Assembly: GCF_032852305.1 (NCBI RefSeq)
Contig: NZ_CP136594.1
Location: 3,075,501 to 3,139,500, forward strand
Direction: 5' to 3'
Length of the DNA: 64,000 nt
Source: Parasphingorhabdus sp. SCSIO 66989
Lineage (GTDB): Bacteria; Pseudomonadota; Alphaproteobacteria; Sphingomonadales; Sphingomonadaceae
Position numbers and translations under genes: made by a program. The number at the start of each line of letters is the position of its first letter. Within the stretch, counting starts at the first letter, position 1. Shown piece after piece: positions 42,549 to 50,999 of the stretch. The notes under the pieces are model-generated. The model did no database searches and was not told the origin of the DNA. It saw only the letters and a program-made list of their open reading frames with translations.

Positions 42549-43727
42549 GTGAAATTTTTCAGCGCTGAAAATGCGCTATATGCACGCTTGTTGCGATGGT
42601 TCCCGGAGCGCGAATTCTTTATGCGCGCCGAAGGTCAGGTGAAATTCCTGAAGATATCATCGCGACTGCAAATCACTGTTTTTCTTGCCATTTTTGGTGC
42701 CATATTGCTGTGGCTGCTGACCACCTTGGGCATGGCCTTTAGCCAGGTCAGTGTCTCGCTCGACCGCATGGCTTTAAATGAGCGACAAGCGGTCGTCGCC
42801 GACTCTGAAAGCCGCGTCGAAGCCTATCGCGACTCGGTCGACAAGGTGGCCGCTGACCTTCAGCGGCGTCAGGATGAACTCGATGCGCTAGCCGAGCGCT
42901 ATTTTCCGGCTAAAAACTCCAAAATGCCAGCACAAGCGGGAGAGGATGCCCAATCTGAGGAAGCAATCGCAGAAAAAATAAGCGCGCTTGTTCCTGAGGC
43001 CCGTGCACTGGCATTTGTCGAGGCGCGGCAGCTGGCCTTTGTGGCCATGCTGTCGGCCGAGGCGGACCGTCGCTCGGCCGAAGCAGAGTCCGCCATTCGT
43101 AAGCTGGGCCTTAATCCCCAAGAGATCGCGCGCGACAATGGCTCCGCGCAAGGTGGCCCCTTCCTCCCCTTCACTGATGCGGAAGATGACGAAACACGGC
43201 TTGACCCTCGCTTTATCACCCTCGGTCAGAAGCTTGCGCGCATGGACGCGCTGGAACGTGGCCTTGCCCATATTCCTTCTGCAGAGCCCGCCGATATGAA
43301 TTTTATCAGCAGCGGCTTTGGCTATCGTCGCGACCCGTTCACACGTCGCGGCGCGATGCACAATGGCCTGGATTTCAAAGGCCCCTATGGTCAGCCGATA
43401 GTTGCCGCTGCCAGTGGAACCGTCAGCTTTGCCGGTTGGAAGGGTGGCTATGGCCGCACCGTTGAGATCGACCATGGCAATGGACTGGTAACCCGCTATG
43501 CCCACCTTTCGGGTATCAATGTCGCCGTTGGCAATGCTATAGATGAGGGGTCGAAAATCGGTGCCATGGGCAGCAGTGGCCGCTCGACCGGTACGCATCT
43601 GCATTTTGAAGTCCGCATGAACGGCAAAGCGATTAACCCAAAACCTTTTCTGGAAGCCAATAGCGATGTTCTCAAGATCCAAGCCAACGCCCAGCAGCGC
43701 ACCCGAGCGGACGGCGGAGACGTCTAA
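42549..43727 (+). CDS. M23 family peptidoglycan metallopeptidase
   Basis: A 392-residue protein with a GTG start (AGGG upstream). One membrane helix (residues 42-66) anchors it, a coiled coil covers about 70-110, and the M23/LytM domain at about 255-370 has both zinc motifs intact: MHNGLDF and GTHLHFEVR, with YAHLSG between. It should cut peptide crosslinks. The next gene is a bactofilin that overlaps its end. Pairing of an M23 peptidase with a bactofilin is known from Helicobacter (Csd/CcmA) and Hyphomonas/Rhodomicrobium (LmdC/BacA), where it sets cell curvature or stalk shape. Confidence 0.94.
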   Translation: MKFFSAENALYARLLRWFPEREFFMRAEGQVKFLKISSRLQITVFLAIFGAILLWLLTTLGMAFSQVSVSLDRMALNERQAVVADSESRVEAYRDSVDKVAADLQRRQDELDALAERYFPAKNSKMPAQAGEDAQSEEAIAEKISALVPEARALAFVEARQLAFVAMLSAEADRRSAEAESAIRKLGLNPQEIARDNGSAQGGPFLPFTDAEDDETRLDPRFITLGQKLARMDALERGLAHIPSAEPADMNFISSGFGYRRDPFTRRGAMHNGLDFKGPYGQPIVAAASGTVSFAGWKGGYGRTVEIDHGNGLVTRYAHLSGINVAVGNAIDEGSKIGAMGSSGRSTGTHLHFEVRMNGKAINPKPFLEANSDVLKIQANAQQRTRADGGDV

Positions 43728-44154
43728 GATGGCATCCCGTTCCGCGCGCGGCTCCATGGGAGGCGGCACCACATTCTCGGTCATCGGATCAGATGTTGTC
43801 ATTACCGGAAACATAAGCGCAAAGGTTGACCTGCATGTCGATGGCCGCATTGACGGCGACCTGCAATGCGCCTCGCTGGTACAGGGAGAAGGCAGCGAGA
43901 TTCACGGAGCGATTGTAGCGCAAACGGCGCGTCTGGCCGGACTGGTAGAAGGCTCCATCGACGCGTCGGAACTTGTGATTGAAAGCAGCGCGCGCATAAC
44001 CGGCGATGTCTCCTATGAGACCATCACCATCGAACAGGGCGGCAATGTCGACGGCAAGTTCCGCCACAAAAGCAACGCAGCTGAGACGCCAAAGATCACC
44101 GCACGCGATGACAGCACAGCAACGCTTGATCTGTCGCCGGACAAGGCAGCCTAG
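43666..44154 (+). CDS. Bactofilin cytoskeletal protein
   Basis: A protein of up to 162 residues with the bactofilin beta-helix core (about 36-135): FSVIGSDVVITGNISAKVDL, HVDGRIDGDL, GAIVAQTARLAGLVEGSI and SSARITGDVSYETITIEQGG. Proline-rich flexible ends flank it. It polymerises without nucleotide into filaments. Two starts are possible: ATG 43666 (MFSRSKPTPSS, overlapping the peptidase by 62 bases) or ATG 43729, one base after the peptidase stop and 10 bases from GGAG. It forms an operon with the M23 peptidase. Confidence 0.93.
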   Translation: MFSRSKPTPSSAPERTAETSKMASRSARGSMGGGTTFSVIGSDVVITGNISAKVDLHVDGRIDGDLQCASLVQGEGSEIHGAIVAQTARLAGLVEGSIDASELVIESSARITGDVSYETITIEQGGNVDGKFRHKSNAAETPKITARDDSTATLDLSPDKAA

Positions 44155-44272
44155 CCGCAACATAGGGGCCAGTGCCGACGCCAGAGCTATCCTCAAGAAG
44201 TATGTTCGCCTGACCCGAAATTGGATGGCCTTGCCACGTCGATCCTTGATAACCAGGCTTCACCCAAAACAG

Positions 44273-44646
44273 CTAATCGATGCTGAACGTTGCACCTGCG
44301 CCCCAGGTTGCTTCATTGCGCGCCTGGTTGAAGCCAAAACCGGCATTGATGTTTATCCGCTGGCGATCGATACCTAGCCCATAAAGCCGCCAATAGCGCC
44401 GCCTTTGGATAGTGCGCCCGGATCGTCATGATAGCGCAGCTGGGTGAGTGCAGACACAGAGGCGATACCCGCCTGTGCTCCCTGGCGATATTCAGTCAAG
44501 TCGAAGCGGATATCATCAATCCGGGCATTGAGGCGGTTGGATAGCTGGCTGAACTGCTGATCGTTATAGGCATTGGCCTGCAACACAGCATCGCGCCATC
44601 GCTTAAGCTGCACCGCCCGGCATTTGTTGCGCGTGATGGATATCAT
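44273..44646 (-). pseudogene. Remnant of a YadA-like trimeric autotransporter C-terminus
   Basis: Two reading frames each encode part of an adhesin anchor. The first (from about 44590 down to 44374) gives a coiled-coil end and barrel start: NAYNDQQFSQLSNRLNARID, then RQGAQAGIASVSALTQLRYH and KGGAIGGFMG, then a stop. The second, shifted frame continues directly as INAGFGFNQARNEATWGAGA and ends at a stop at 44273. Together these resemble the last strands of YadA-type barrels. The frame break, missing middle strands and lack of the passenger show it is dead. Its 5' end merges into the sulfotransferase gene. Confidence 0.75.
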
Positions 44647-45463
44647 CGCTGACCACCAGGCGCAAAGCAGAGCTGTCCGGCAGGTTCCGCCAGAAAGACA
44701 GATTATTATATCGTTCGAACAGGTCGGGCGGCAAAATCGTCTTGCGCTGCATCGGTTGCACCACCGGCTTTACCTTATGCATGCCGGACAGGCCGATATG
44801 CACGTCAAGTTCGGGCGCATCAAATTCTACGTTGTTAAAGTCATGCGCATAGGGTTCTTCGCCGATAAACTCATAGATCAAATTGATGGTTTGCTCCGGC
44901 TGCTCAACCAGCACATCATATTCAATCAGCAGCAACCGATCAGCAAAGTCCGAATAACAGGCTTCTTTCAGCGCCTGCCAGGCAAAGCCGACCAGCCGGT
45001 TGGCATTGGTCAGCGCCTCGACACGGGTATAGACGGTCGAGCGCTCGCCGCCATTGTTGAACAACCCGGTGTGCTCAAACGCATTGTTGCGATATTGCCG
45101 CTCGAGCGAGTCCAGTATCCACGCGACCGAGCGCACACAGCAGATGAGCCGCGTTTCCGGAAACAGCCGCATCAGGGCCGAAAGCTGCGCCGTCCAGGCG
45201 CGGTTGGTGTCAAAGATCAGTTCTTTGTCGACATCGGCATAATAGCTGGTGAACAGGCCGCGCAGCAGATTTTCCCGCTTCACATCGGTGACCATGGAAG
45301 AGACTTCATTGCCCACCGATACCGAGCCAATCAGCGAGTCAAACAGGGTTGAGACAGGCCCGGAAACACCGGCATAAACCCGAGGGTTCTGACGCAATAT
45401 CGCCGAGGTCAGCGTTGAGCCTGAACGGGGCAGACCGGAGATGAAGAGAAACCGTTTATCCAT
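44603..45463 (-). CDS. Sulfotransferase
   Basis: A 286-residue protein. The PAPS-binding P-loop-like motif is FISGLPRSGSTLTSAIL (residues 7-23) and the second cofactor motif is ETRLICCVRSVAWILDSLER. These mark P-loop sulfotransferases that move sulfate from PAPS to carbohydrate or protein hydroxyls. It is the last of four tightly packed genes (six bases after DUF4254). Its 3' end overlaps the adhesin remnant, so an adhesin or surface glycan as acceptor is a reasonable guess, but nothing in the sequence proves the acceptor. Confidence 0.88.
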   Translation of the reverse strand: MDKRFLFISGLPRSGSTLTSAILRQNPRVYAGVSGPVSTLFDSLIGSVSVGNEVSSMVTDVKRENLLRGLFTSYYADVDKELIFDTNRAWTAQLSALMRLFPETRLICCVRSVAWILDSLERQYRNNAFEHTGLFNNGGERSTVYTRVEALTNANRLVGFAWQALKEACYSDFADRLLLIEYDVLVEQPEQTINLIYEFIGEEPYAHDFNNVEFDAPELDVHIGLSGMHKVKPVVQPMQRKTILPPDLFERYNNLSFWRNLPDSSALRLVVSDDIHHAQQMPGGAA

Positions 45464-45469
45464 AGCTGC

Positions 45470-46090
45470 TCACGCTCCTGATGAATTCTCCGCCAGCATG
45501 GCAGGGTTAAGGGAAGGGTCATTGTACATTTTGTGTTGACGGTAGATTTTGTAGCGCGCCCGGCCCGCGATGCAATCTGCAATCAATGTATCAAAGCAAT
45601 GGGCCAGATCATCGCGCTGCTGCTGTAACTGCACAAGCCGCCGCGCCATAGTCGAACGAAAAGTGTCATCCTTGTCCTCGCGCGCCGTTTGTTGGCGCAT
45701 TGAGCGGATTTTCAGCGACAGGATCGAAAGACGGTCGATCATGCTGCCAGCGGTCTCGCTATTCAGTCTGGCACCCGCATCAAACGCCCCGCATTGCTGT
45801 GCCAACGCGTCCAAAATCGCTTCATCGATCCGTTCAATCGCATCATTGCGCGCCTGATTAAATCGGTCGATAGCACGCTTATTGGCTACGATTTCATAAT
45901 CCGGTGCCTTTTTGCGCCGCGCAAGGTCTTCCTCGGCCCATAGGCTGCTATTGCAAAAATGGTTCTTGGCGATCCACTGGCTTCCCACACCCTCAAGCGC
46001 CGGTGCATTATTCTCTATGGGCCAATCCGGCAGGCGCAGACAGGCATCATGAAAGGCCGTCACGGCGGCACTGGCAGGAATATCGCTCAT
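45470..46090 (-). CDS. DUF4254 protein
   Basis: A 206-residue helical protein of the DUF4254 family, recognised from [20 protein letters not shown], the run [20 protein letters not shown] and the later [20 protein letters not shown]. Function is unknown; members occur in glycan or surface-polysaccharide gene clusters. It overlaps the TPR glycosyltransferase gene by four bases (ATGA). Confidence 0.87.
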   Translation of the reverse strand: MSDIPASAAVTAFHDACLRLPDWPIENNAPALEGVGSQWIAKNHFCNSSLWAEEDLARRKKAPDYEIVANKRAIDRFNQARNDAIERIDEAILDALAQQCGAFDAGARLNSETAGSMIDRLSILSLKIRSMRQQTAREDKDDTFRSTMARRLVQLQQQRDDLAHCFDTLIADCIAGRARYKIYRQHKMYNDPSLNPAMLAENSSGA

Positions 46091-47613
46091 GCCGCCAGCA
46101 TCTCCTCTATATGCGTCCCCAACCGCGCAATAACGCTGGTCCAGTCACCCGCCTCGCGCTGGCGGAAGTAGCGGGTGTTTTTATACCAATAGCTCTGCTC
46201 TCGTGTCTTGCCATGACGCCAGTCGGCGCGATCCATCAAAGCGGTTACGGCCGGATGCCCCATGCCGCCAGCAAGGTGCGAAACCGAGGTGCAGACACTG
46301 AACACCAGGTCCATATTGGCGACCAGCGCCGCTGTCTCATAAAAGTCTCGCTGCAAGACACTCAGATCAAGAACATCCAATTTATGCATCTCGCTCGCTT
46401 CTGCGCCGCGCTCGGGGTTTTGCAAACTCACAAACCGCACCCGCGGGCGCAGATAGCCCAGCGCATTAAAGAGCGCAGGCGGGATACTGCGGCTCTGCGT
46501 CCAGCGAATATAAGATGAATCCAGTTTAAGCGGGTTGCTGCCCCACATCAGGCCGACGCGCAATTCGGGTTGAGGACCCGGCTCGAGCGCCTCGAGATAC
46601 TGTTTATACCATACCACCCGATCCGGATCGGCAAAAAGATAGGGTTTGCGCGCCTTGGCAAAATCGCCCGCCTGCTTGCGAAAAAGGACCGCGAGATCGC
46701 CAATCGCGGCCTGCCATGTGATTGGCGGCAATTGTGTGATGTCTGCAAACTCCCCGCCTACCCGATGTGGCAGAATCATAATGTCGGGAAAGCTGTATCT
46801 GAAAAGCCGCACCAGCGGAGGCTTGACCAGCAGGATGATTGTCATACCGTGCTGTCCGGCCTGTTCGATGACCTCTGGCAGGATGGACGCGAACATCATT
46901 TCATCACCCAGCCCCTGCTCGCCATGGATCAAAAGCGCAGCGCCTTCTTCCCACTCGCCCGCCCATCGCGGCAGACCATAGTCATGGCAGAAGACGCGAT
47001 TGTCGGCCTCCTCTGCAAACCGGTGATGATAATGGGCAAAGCCGGTTGCAAACTCTTCCTGCCCCAATTTGAACAGCGCATATTCCCAATGGGTCGCCGC
47101 ATCCGCATCAGCGCCGTCCATCTCGTTTTGGAAAAAGGCCTCTGCCTCTTCAACACGCCCAAGCGCGCCATAGGTGACGCCAAGCCGGTGTTGCAATTTG
47201 GGATAAGTGCCCCCTGCTTCTATCAGGCGCTCAAAAAGCACGGCCGCTTCTTCAAAATGATTGTCAAGGCGAAGCATCTCGCCATAGTTCCACAGTGCAT
47301 CGCGATGGCTCGGCTGATAGCGCAGACACGCCTGATACTGCACCGCCGCTTCTTGCTCGCGACCGGCCTCGCCAAGCGATACCGCATAATTGTAGCGATA
47401 CTGCGGATGCGCCGGTGCAATCAGCGTTGCCAGCTGTAGTTTTTCCAGCGCCAGCGTGGTGTCGCCCAGCTTGCCAAGAATATGACCGTAAAGATGCAGT
47501 ATCTCGGCATATTCAGGCTGTTGCTTGAGCATATTCTGGCACAGCACCTTGCCCTGAAGCCAGTTCGCATCCTCAATCGCGGCATAGATCCGCAGAATGC
47601 TATCTTCCGACAT
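46087..47613 (-). CDS. TPR protein with GT9-like glycosyltransferase domain
   Basis: A 508-residue protein starting at ATG 47613, which overlaps the stop of the methyltransferase gene (TAATG). Residues 1-200 are tetratricopeptide repeats ([60 protein letters not shown]). Residues 230-505 resemble heptosyltransferase/GT9-type folds: [20 protein letters not shown] near the start, and a donor-side region [23 protein letters not shown] plus GT9-like arrangements are known in enzymes that glycosylate adhesins. The acceptor here is unknown. Confidence 0.85.
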   Translation of the reverse strand: MSEDSILRIYAAIEDANWLQGKVLCQNMLKQQPEYAEILHLYGHILGKLGDTTLALEKLQLATLIAPAHPQYRYNYAVSLGEAGREQEAAVQYQACLRYQPSHRDALWNYGEMLRLDNHFEEAAVLFERLIEAGGTYPKLQHRLGVTYGALGRVEEAEAFFQNEMDGADADAATHWEYALFKLGQEEFATGFAHYHHRFAEEADNRVFCHDYGLPRWAGEWEEGAALLIHGEQGLGDEMMFASILPEVIEQAGQHGMTIILLVKPPLVRLFRYSFPDIMILPHRVGGEFADITQLPPITWQAAIGDLAVLFRKQAGDFAKARKPYLFADPDRVVWYKQYLEALEPGPQPELRVGLMWGSNPLKLDSSYIRWTQSRSIPPALFNALGYLRPRVRFVSLQNPERGAEASEMHKLDVLDLSVLQRDFYETAALVANMDLVFSVCTSVSHLAGGMGHPAVTALMDRADWRHGKTREQSYWYKNTRYFRQREAGDWTSVIARLGTHIEEMLAA

Positions 47614-48212
47614 TATGCGCTGTCTCTTTCTGGGACCTGCTTGCGCACCCTGAGGCGAAAACGTGTCTGGGCAATGACATTGCTGCCATGCTGAGCATGG
47701 AATTCGATGGTGGCGACATCTGTGCTGCCATCCTGCAGCCGCTGCTGCCAAGCGGGATCAAGGTCGTTAATGACTTCTTCGGTAACAAAATCGACACCGC
47801 AATAGAGCGCCAAAGGCGTATTGGAATAGCCGCCCGCAATCCATGCCTCGCATTGTTGCCGATCAAAGAGCGCCAAGCCCAGTGGCGTTACAGCGCGGAC
47901 ATGTGTCGGGTCGGAATGGAAATTGTCGTGCCGATGATGCGGCACGGTTATGTGGATAACGGCATCGGCAACACAGATACGATAAATCTCGCACATAATC
48001 TTGAGATAGACTTCCGGCGCTTGCCCCAGATGCTCCAGCACATGCGACATGCGGATTTCATCGACGCTGTCATCGTCCCAAGGCCATGGAAAGCTCTCCA
48101 GATCAACCAGTTGATCGGGATTGCAATCCTTTGCTGAGTCGACATTCACAAAGCCTTGCAGCTTATTATAGCCGCAGCCCAGATTGAGTTTTAACGGCGT
48201 CGACTCAACCAT
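47613..48212 (-). CDS. Class I SAM-dependent methyltransferase
   Basis: A protein of 199 residues starting at ATG 48212, chosen because AGGAGAGG lies just upstream; longer in-frame starts have no such site. The cofactor loop KLNLGCGYNKLQGFVNVDSA and the post-loop MSHVLEHLGQAPEVYLKIMC are typical of the Methyltransf_11 type often found in polysaccharide clusters. It is the first gene of the four-gene operon methyltransferase, TPR-GT, DUF4254, sulfotransferase. Confidence 0.87.
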   Translation of the reverse strand: MVESTPLKLNLGCGYNKLQGFVNVDSAKDCNPDQLVDLESFPWPWDDDSVDEIRMSHVLEHLGQAPEVYLKIMCEIYRICVADAVIHITVPHHRHDNFHSDPTHVRAVTPLGLALFDRQQCEAWIAGGYSNTPLALYCGVDFVTEEVINDLDPAWQQRLQDGSTDVATIEFHAQHGSNVIAQTRFRLRVRKQVPERDSA

Positions 48213-48325
48213 GGCGTCCTCTCCTAAAGGCTCGAGACCTGACATCCGCGAGTAAGCGGTTAATATGCTTTGAATTGGTTTAATCCAATGAAATTCCAAT
48301 GCGTCAATAATAGAACGCCATATTG

Positions 48326-49834
48326 TTACGCAACAGGCACCTGTTGCCTATAGCTGAGCGCTTCAGCGATATGGATGCGGTTGACACCCTCTTGACCTGC
48401 AAGATCCGCCAGTGTTCGTGCCACTCGCAATACCCGCATATAGCTGCGCGCGGTGAGACGCATCGCGTCGGCGGCTTGCGCCAACAAGGCTTGGCCGGCC
48501 TTGTCGGGTGTCGCTATGCGTTCCAGCATCTCGGTGTTGAGTTCGGCATTGGTGCGTGCTCCGGTTTGTTTCCGGCGGGTCTGTTGGCGCGCCCTTGCTG
48601 CAATAACGCGGGCACGTACGGTTTGGGAATTCTCTGCCTGTGATGGCCGTACCAGATCGCTGGCGAGTACTGGTTCGACATCGACATGCAGGTCGATACG
48701 GTCGAGCAGCGGGCCGGATATCTTGGCCTGATAGTCGGCAGCGCATCTAGGGGCGCGGGAGCAGGCTCTTGCCGGGTCTCCCAGATAGCCGCATTTGCAG
48801 GGGTTCATTGCAGCGACCAGTTGGAAGCGGGCTGGGAAAGTGACATGCGCATTGGCGCGGGCGATGCTGACCGTGCCTGCTTCGATAGGTTGTCGCAGTG
48901 AGTCCAGCACAGCGCGTTGAAATTCAGGCAGCTCATCGAGGAAAAGCACGCCGAGATGGGCGAGGCTCACTTCTCCCGGCTTTACCCGTAACCCGCCGCC
49001 CACCAGCGCCGCCATGGAGGCGCTGTGATGCGGGGCGCGGAAGGGGCGGATGCGGCTTAGCTGGCCTTGTTCCAATGTTCCGGCGACACTGGCAACCATC
49101 GAGACTTCGAGCGCTTCTTCTGCCTCCAATGGAGGCAAAATACCGGGCATGCAGGACGCCAACAACGATTTGCCGGCCCCGGGCGGGCCGGACATCAAGA
49201 GATTATGGCCACCCGCGGCGGCGATCTCGAGCGCGCGGCGGGCGGTCTCCTGCCCCTTGACCTGCGCCAGATCGGGGCCGGTGCTGGCTTCTATCACCTC
49301 ACCTGCCTGTGGTGGCAGCAGGCGGTTCGTGCCTTTGAAATGATTGAGCAGCGACAGCAGATCAGGCGCGGCCAGCACCTCCAGATCGCCGGCCCATGCC
49401 GCCTCGCTGCCCTGAACGGCAGGGCAAATCAATCCGCTGTCCTGCTCCAGTGCGTGCATCGCCGCCAGCAATACGCCCGGCGAGGGGGCAATGCGTCCAT
49501 CCAGCGCCAGCTCGCCTACTGCGACATAGCCGGACATAGCCTCCATATCGATCAGCCCCATAGCCGAGAGCAGCGCCAGCGCGATCGGCAGGTCATAATG
49601 CGAGCCTTCTTTGGGCAGATCGGCAGGGGATAAATTAACGGTAATCCTCTTGGGCGGCAGCGACAGGCCGAGCGAGGACAGCGCCGCACGCACACGCTCG
49701 CGGCTTTCCGCCACCGCCTTGTCAGGCAGGCCGACAACGATAAAGGCTGGCAAGCCGCCGCCAATTTGCACCTGAACCTCAACGCTGCGCGCCTCCAGGC
49801 CGAGATAGGCTGTGGTCATCACCGTGGCGACCAT
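48326..49834 (-). CDS. comM: YifB/ComM family Mg-chelatase-like AAA ATPase
   Basis: A 502-residue protein. The N-terminal domain has SVEVQVQIGGGLPAFIVVGL and the AAA core has Walker A SGPPGAGKSLLA and Walker B LFLDELPEF, followed by a C-terminal Mg-chelatase-like domain (NAELNTEMLERI onward). In Vibrio and Acinetobacter, ComM is a helicase driving branch migration during natural transformation. ATG 49834 is preferred; a GTG at 49861 and an ATG at 49819 are alternatives. No other competence gene is near. Confidence 0.93.
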   Translation of the reverse strand: MVATVMTTAYLGLEARSVEVQVQIGGGLPAFIVVGLPDKAVAESRERVRAALSSLGLSLPPKRITVNLSPADLPKEGSHYDLPIALALLSAMGLIDMEAMSGYVAVGELALDGRIAPSPGVLLAAMHALEQDSGLICPAVQGSEAAWAGDLEVLAAPDLLSLLNHFKGTNRLLPPQAGEVIEASTGPDLAQVKGQETARRALEIAAAGGHNLLMSGPPGAGKSLLASCMPGILPPLEAEEALEVSMVASVAGTLEQGQLSRIRPFRAPHHSASMAALVGGGLRVKPGEVSLAHLGVLFLDELPEFQRAVLDSLRQPIEAGTVSIARANAHVTFPARFQLVAAMNPCKCGYLGDPARACSRAPRCAADYQAKISGPLLDRIDLHVDVEPVLASDLVRPSQAENSQTVRARVIAARARQQTRRKQTGARTNAELNTEMLERIATPDKAGQALLAQAADAMRLTARSYMRVLRVARTLADLAGQEGVNRIHIAEALSYRQQVPVA

Positions 49835-49949
49835 GATCACTTTACCCCTGTTTTGTTCCACTTTTTGTTAGGCGGGTTTACACATAGAGTCGAGTGCCAA
49901 TTCGGTTAAACTCACTGGGCTAATAGCTGCGCTTTTCTCCCGTTCCGGC

Positions 49950-49976
49950 TTGACAGTGCGCGCCTTGCCGGATAAT
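49950..49976 (+). promoter_or_regulatory. Promoter-like sequence ahead of rpmH
   Basis: A consensus TTGACA (49950-49955) and GATAAT (49971-49976) are separated by 15 bases, or 16 if ATAATG is used. They lie about 115 bases before rpmH, suitable for the strong ribosomal-protein promoter of this operon. A dyad TGCGGTC-CT-GACCGCA lies in the leader at about 50054-50069. Confidence 0.5.
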
Positions 49977-50092
49977 GGCCTGCGCTTTGAAGAACGCTGC
50001 GTCTGAGGCACAGCCGATATCGCCGTTCGCCAAACCGGACAATGTAACAGCTATGCGGTCCTGACCGCAGCCAGTAATTAAGGAGTGCCGCG

Positions 50093-50227
50093 ATGAAGCG
50101 CACATTTCAGCCCAGCAACCTAGTGCGCAAGCGTCGCCACGGTTTCCGCAGCCGCATGGCTACCGCCGCAGGCCGCAAAATCATGCGTGCGCGCCGTGCT
50201 CGTGGCCGCAAGTCACTCTCTGCCTGA
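50093..50227 (+). CDS. rpmH: 50S ribosomal protein L34
   Basis: A 44-residue very basic protein: [20 protein letters not shown] at the start and [17 protein letters not shown] at the end, the standard L34 sequence. An AGGAG ribosome-binding site precedes the ATG (AAGGAGTGCCGCG). It is the first gene of the classical rpmH-rnpA-yidD-yidC-yihA cluster. Confidence 0.98.
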   Translation: MKRTFQPSNLVRKRRHGFRSRMATAAGRKIMRARRARGRKSLSA

Positions 50228-50723
50228 TCACCCAGCTGACCAGCGTCTGAGCGAGACAGACACCCCTGCTCATAATCCAGCGTGCGATAAGAGGGCGCGT
50301 TCTGAAACACGCCCAAAAGCACCTATAGCTACGCTGAAAAAGCGTAGCGAGTTTCTAGCAGCGAATCGCGGCTGGCGATTCGCATGCCCCGGCTTTGTAT
50401 TGATCATTCACCACCGCGATGATGGCGATCAGGCCAAGCGCGCTGGCTTTACCGTTACCAAGAAAATCGGCAATGCCGTGGTCCGCAACCGGATAAAGCG
50501 CCGTTTGCGCGCCTTGGTGCATCAGATACTGCCTGAACAAGGTGCTGCAGGTGCGGATCATGTGTTTATCGCCCGACGCGCCGCCTTTGATTGTGACTGG
50601 GATGTATTGGTTTCTGACCTCAGCCGCGGCCTGAAACGCTTCGCTGATGGTAAGGAATCGCATCGTTCGTCGAAACCGCGTCACAAGAGGCATGGCAAAG
50701 CATCCAAAAGGCCCCATAAATAG
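50187..50723 (+). CDS. rnpA: Ribonuclease P protein component
   Basis: The protein subunit of RNase P, which helps the RNA subunit process the 5' ends of tRNAs. The family core runs from [18 protein letters not shown] through [20 protein letters not shown], the RNR-type RNA-binding helix, to [19 protein letters not shown]. The C-terminus is a basic tail. No ATG precedes the core: the frame is open back into rpmH, with GTG codons at 50187, 50196 and 50202 and a CTG at 50331 just before KKRSEF. The listed start gives about 48 extra residues. The true start is therefore open; overlap with rpmH would couple the two. Confidence 0.92.
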   Translation: MRAVLVAASHSLPDHPADQRLSETDTPAHNPACDKRARSETRPKAPIATLKKRSEFLAANRGWRFACPGFVLIIHHRDDGDQAKRAGFTVTKKIGNAVVRNRIKRRLRALVHQILPEQGAAGADHVFIARRAAFDCDWDVLVSDLSRGLKRFADGKESHRSSKPRHKRHGKASKRPHK

Positions 50724-50726
50724 CGT

Positions 50727-50999
50727 ATGAGGCATCTCTTCATATTTATCGCCAAGCTGTGGCAATGGGGTCCATCGCGGATTTTGCCGCCGACATGCCG
50801 CTATACGCCCAGCTGCTCGCAATATGCGATACAAGCGCTGGAAGTGCATGGCGCAATTAAGGGTAGCTGGCTGGCGATCAAGCGGCTATTGCGCTGCCAT
50901 CCATGGGGCGGGTACGGATATGATCCCGTGCCACCTGCCTGCTGCAATCCCGGCGACACAGTAGAATTTAAGGACGATAGTGGTGGAAAATCAGCGTAA
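50727..50999 (+). CDS. yidD: Membrane protein insertion efficiency factor YidD
   Basis: A 90-residue protein with the YidD signature [20 protein letters not shown] and [18 protein letters not shown]. The N-terminal amphipathic helix attaches it to the membrane, where it assists YidC. It starts three bases after rnpA and overlaps the yidC start. Confidence 0.97.
   Translation: MRHLFIFIAKLWQWGPSRILPPTCRYTPSCSQYAIQALEVHGAIKGSWLAIKRLLRCHPWGGYGYDPVPPACCNPGDTVEFKDDSGGKSA

Noticed and set aside
42888-43850. A 320-codon minus-strand frame opposite the M23 peptidase and bactofilin start
   Set aside because: Antisense shadow; both plus-strand genes have intact motifs.
50183-50226. An error in rpmH causing the rnpA overlap
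   Set aside because: L34 is complete with a normal C-terminus, so the overlap is real and not a sequencing frameshift.
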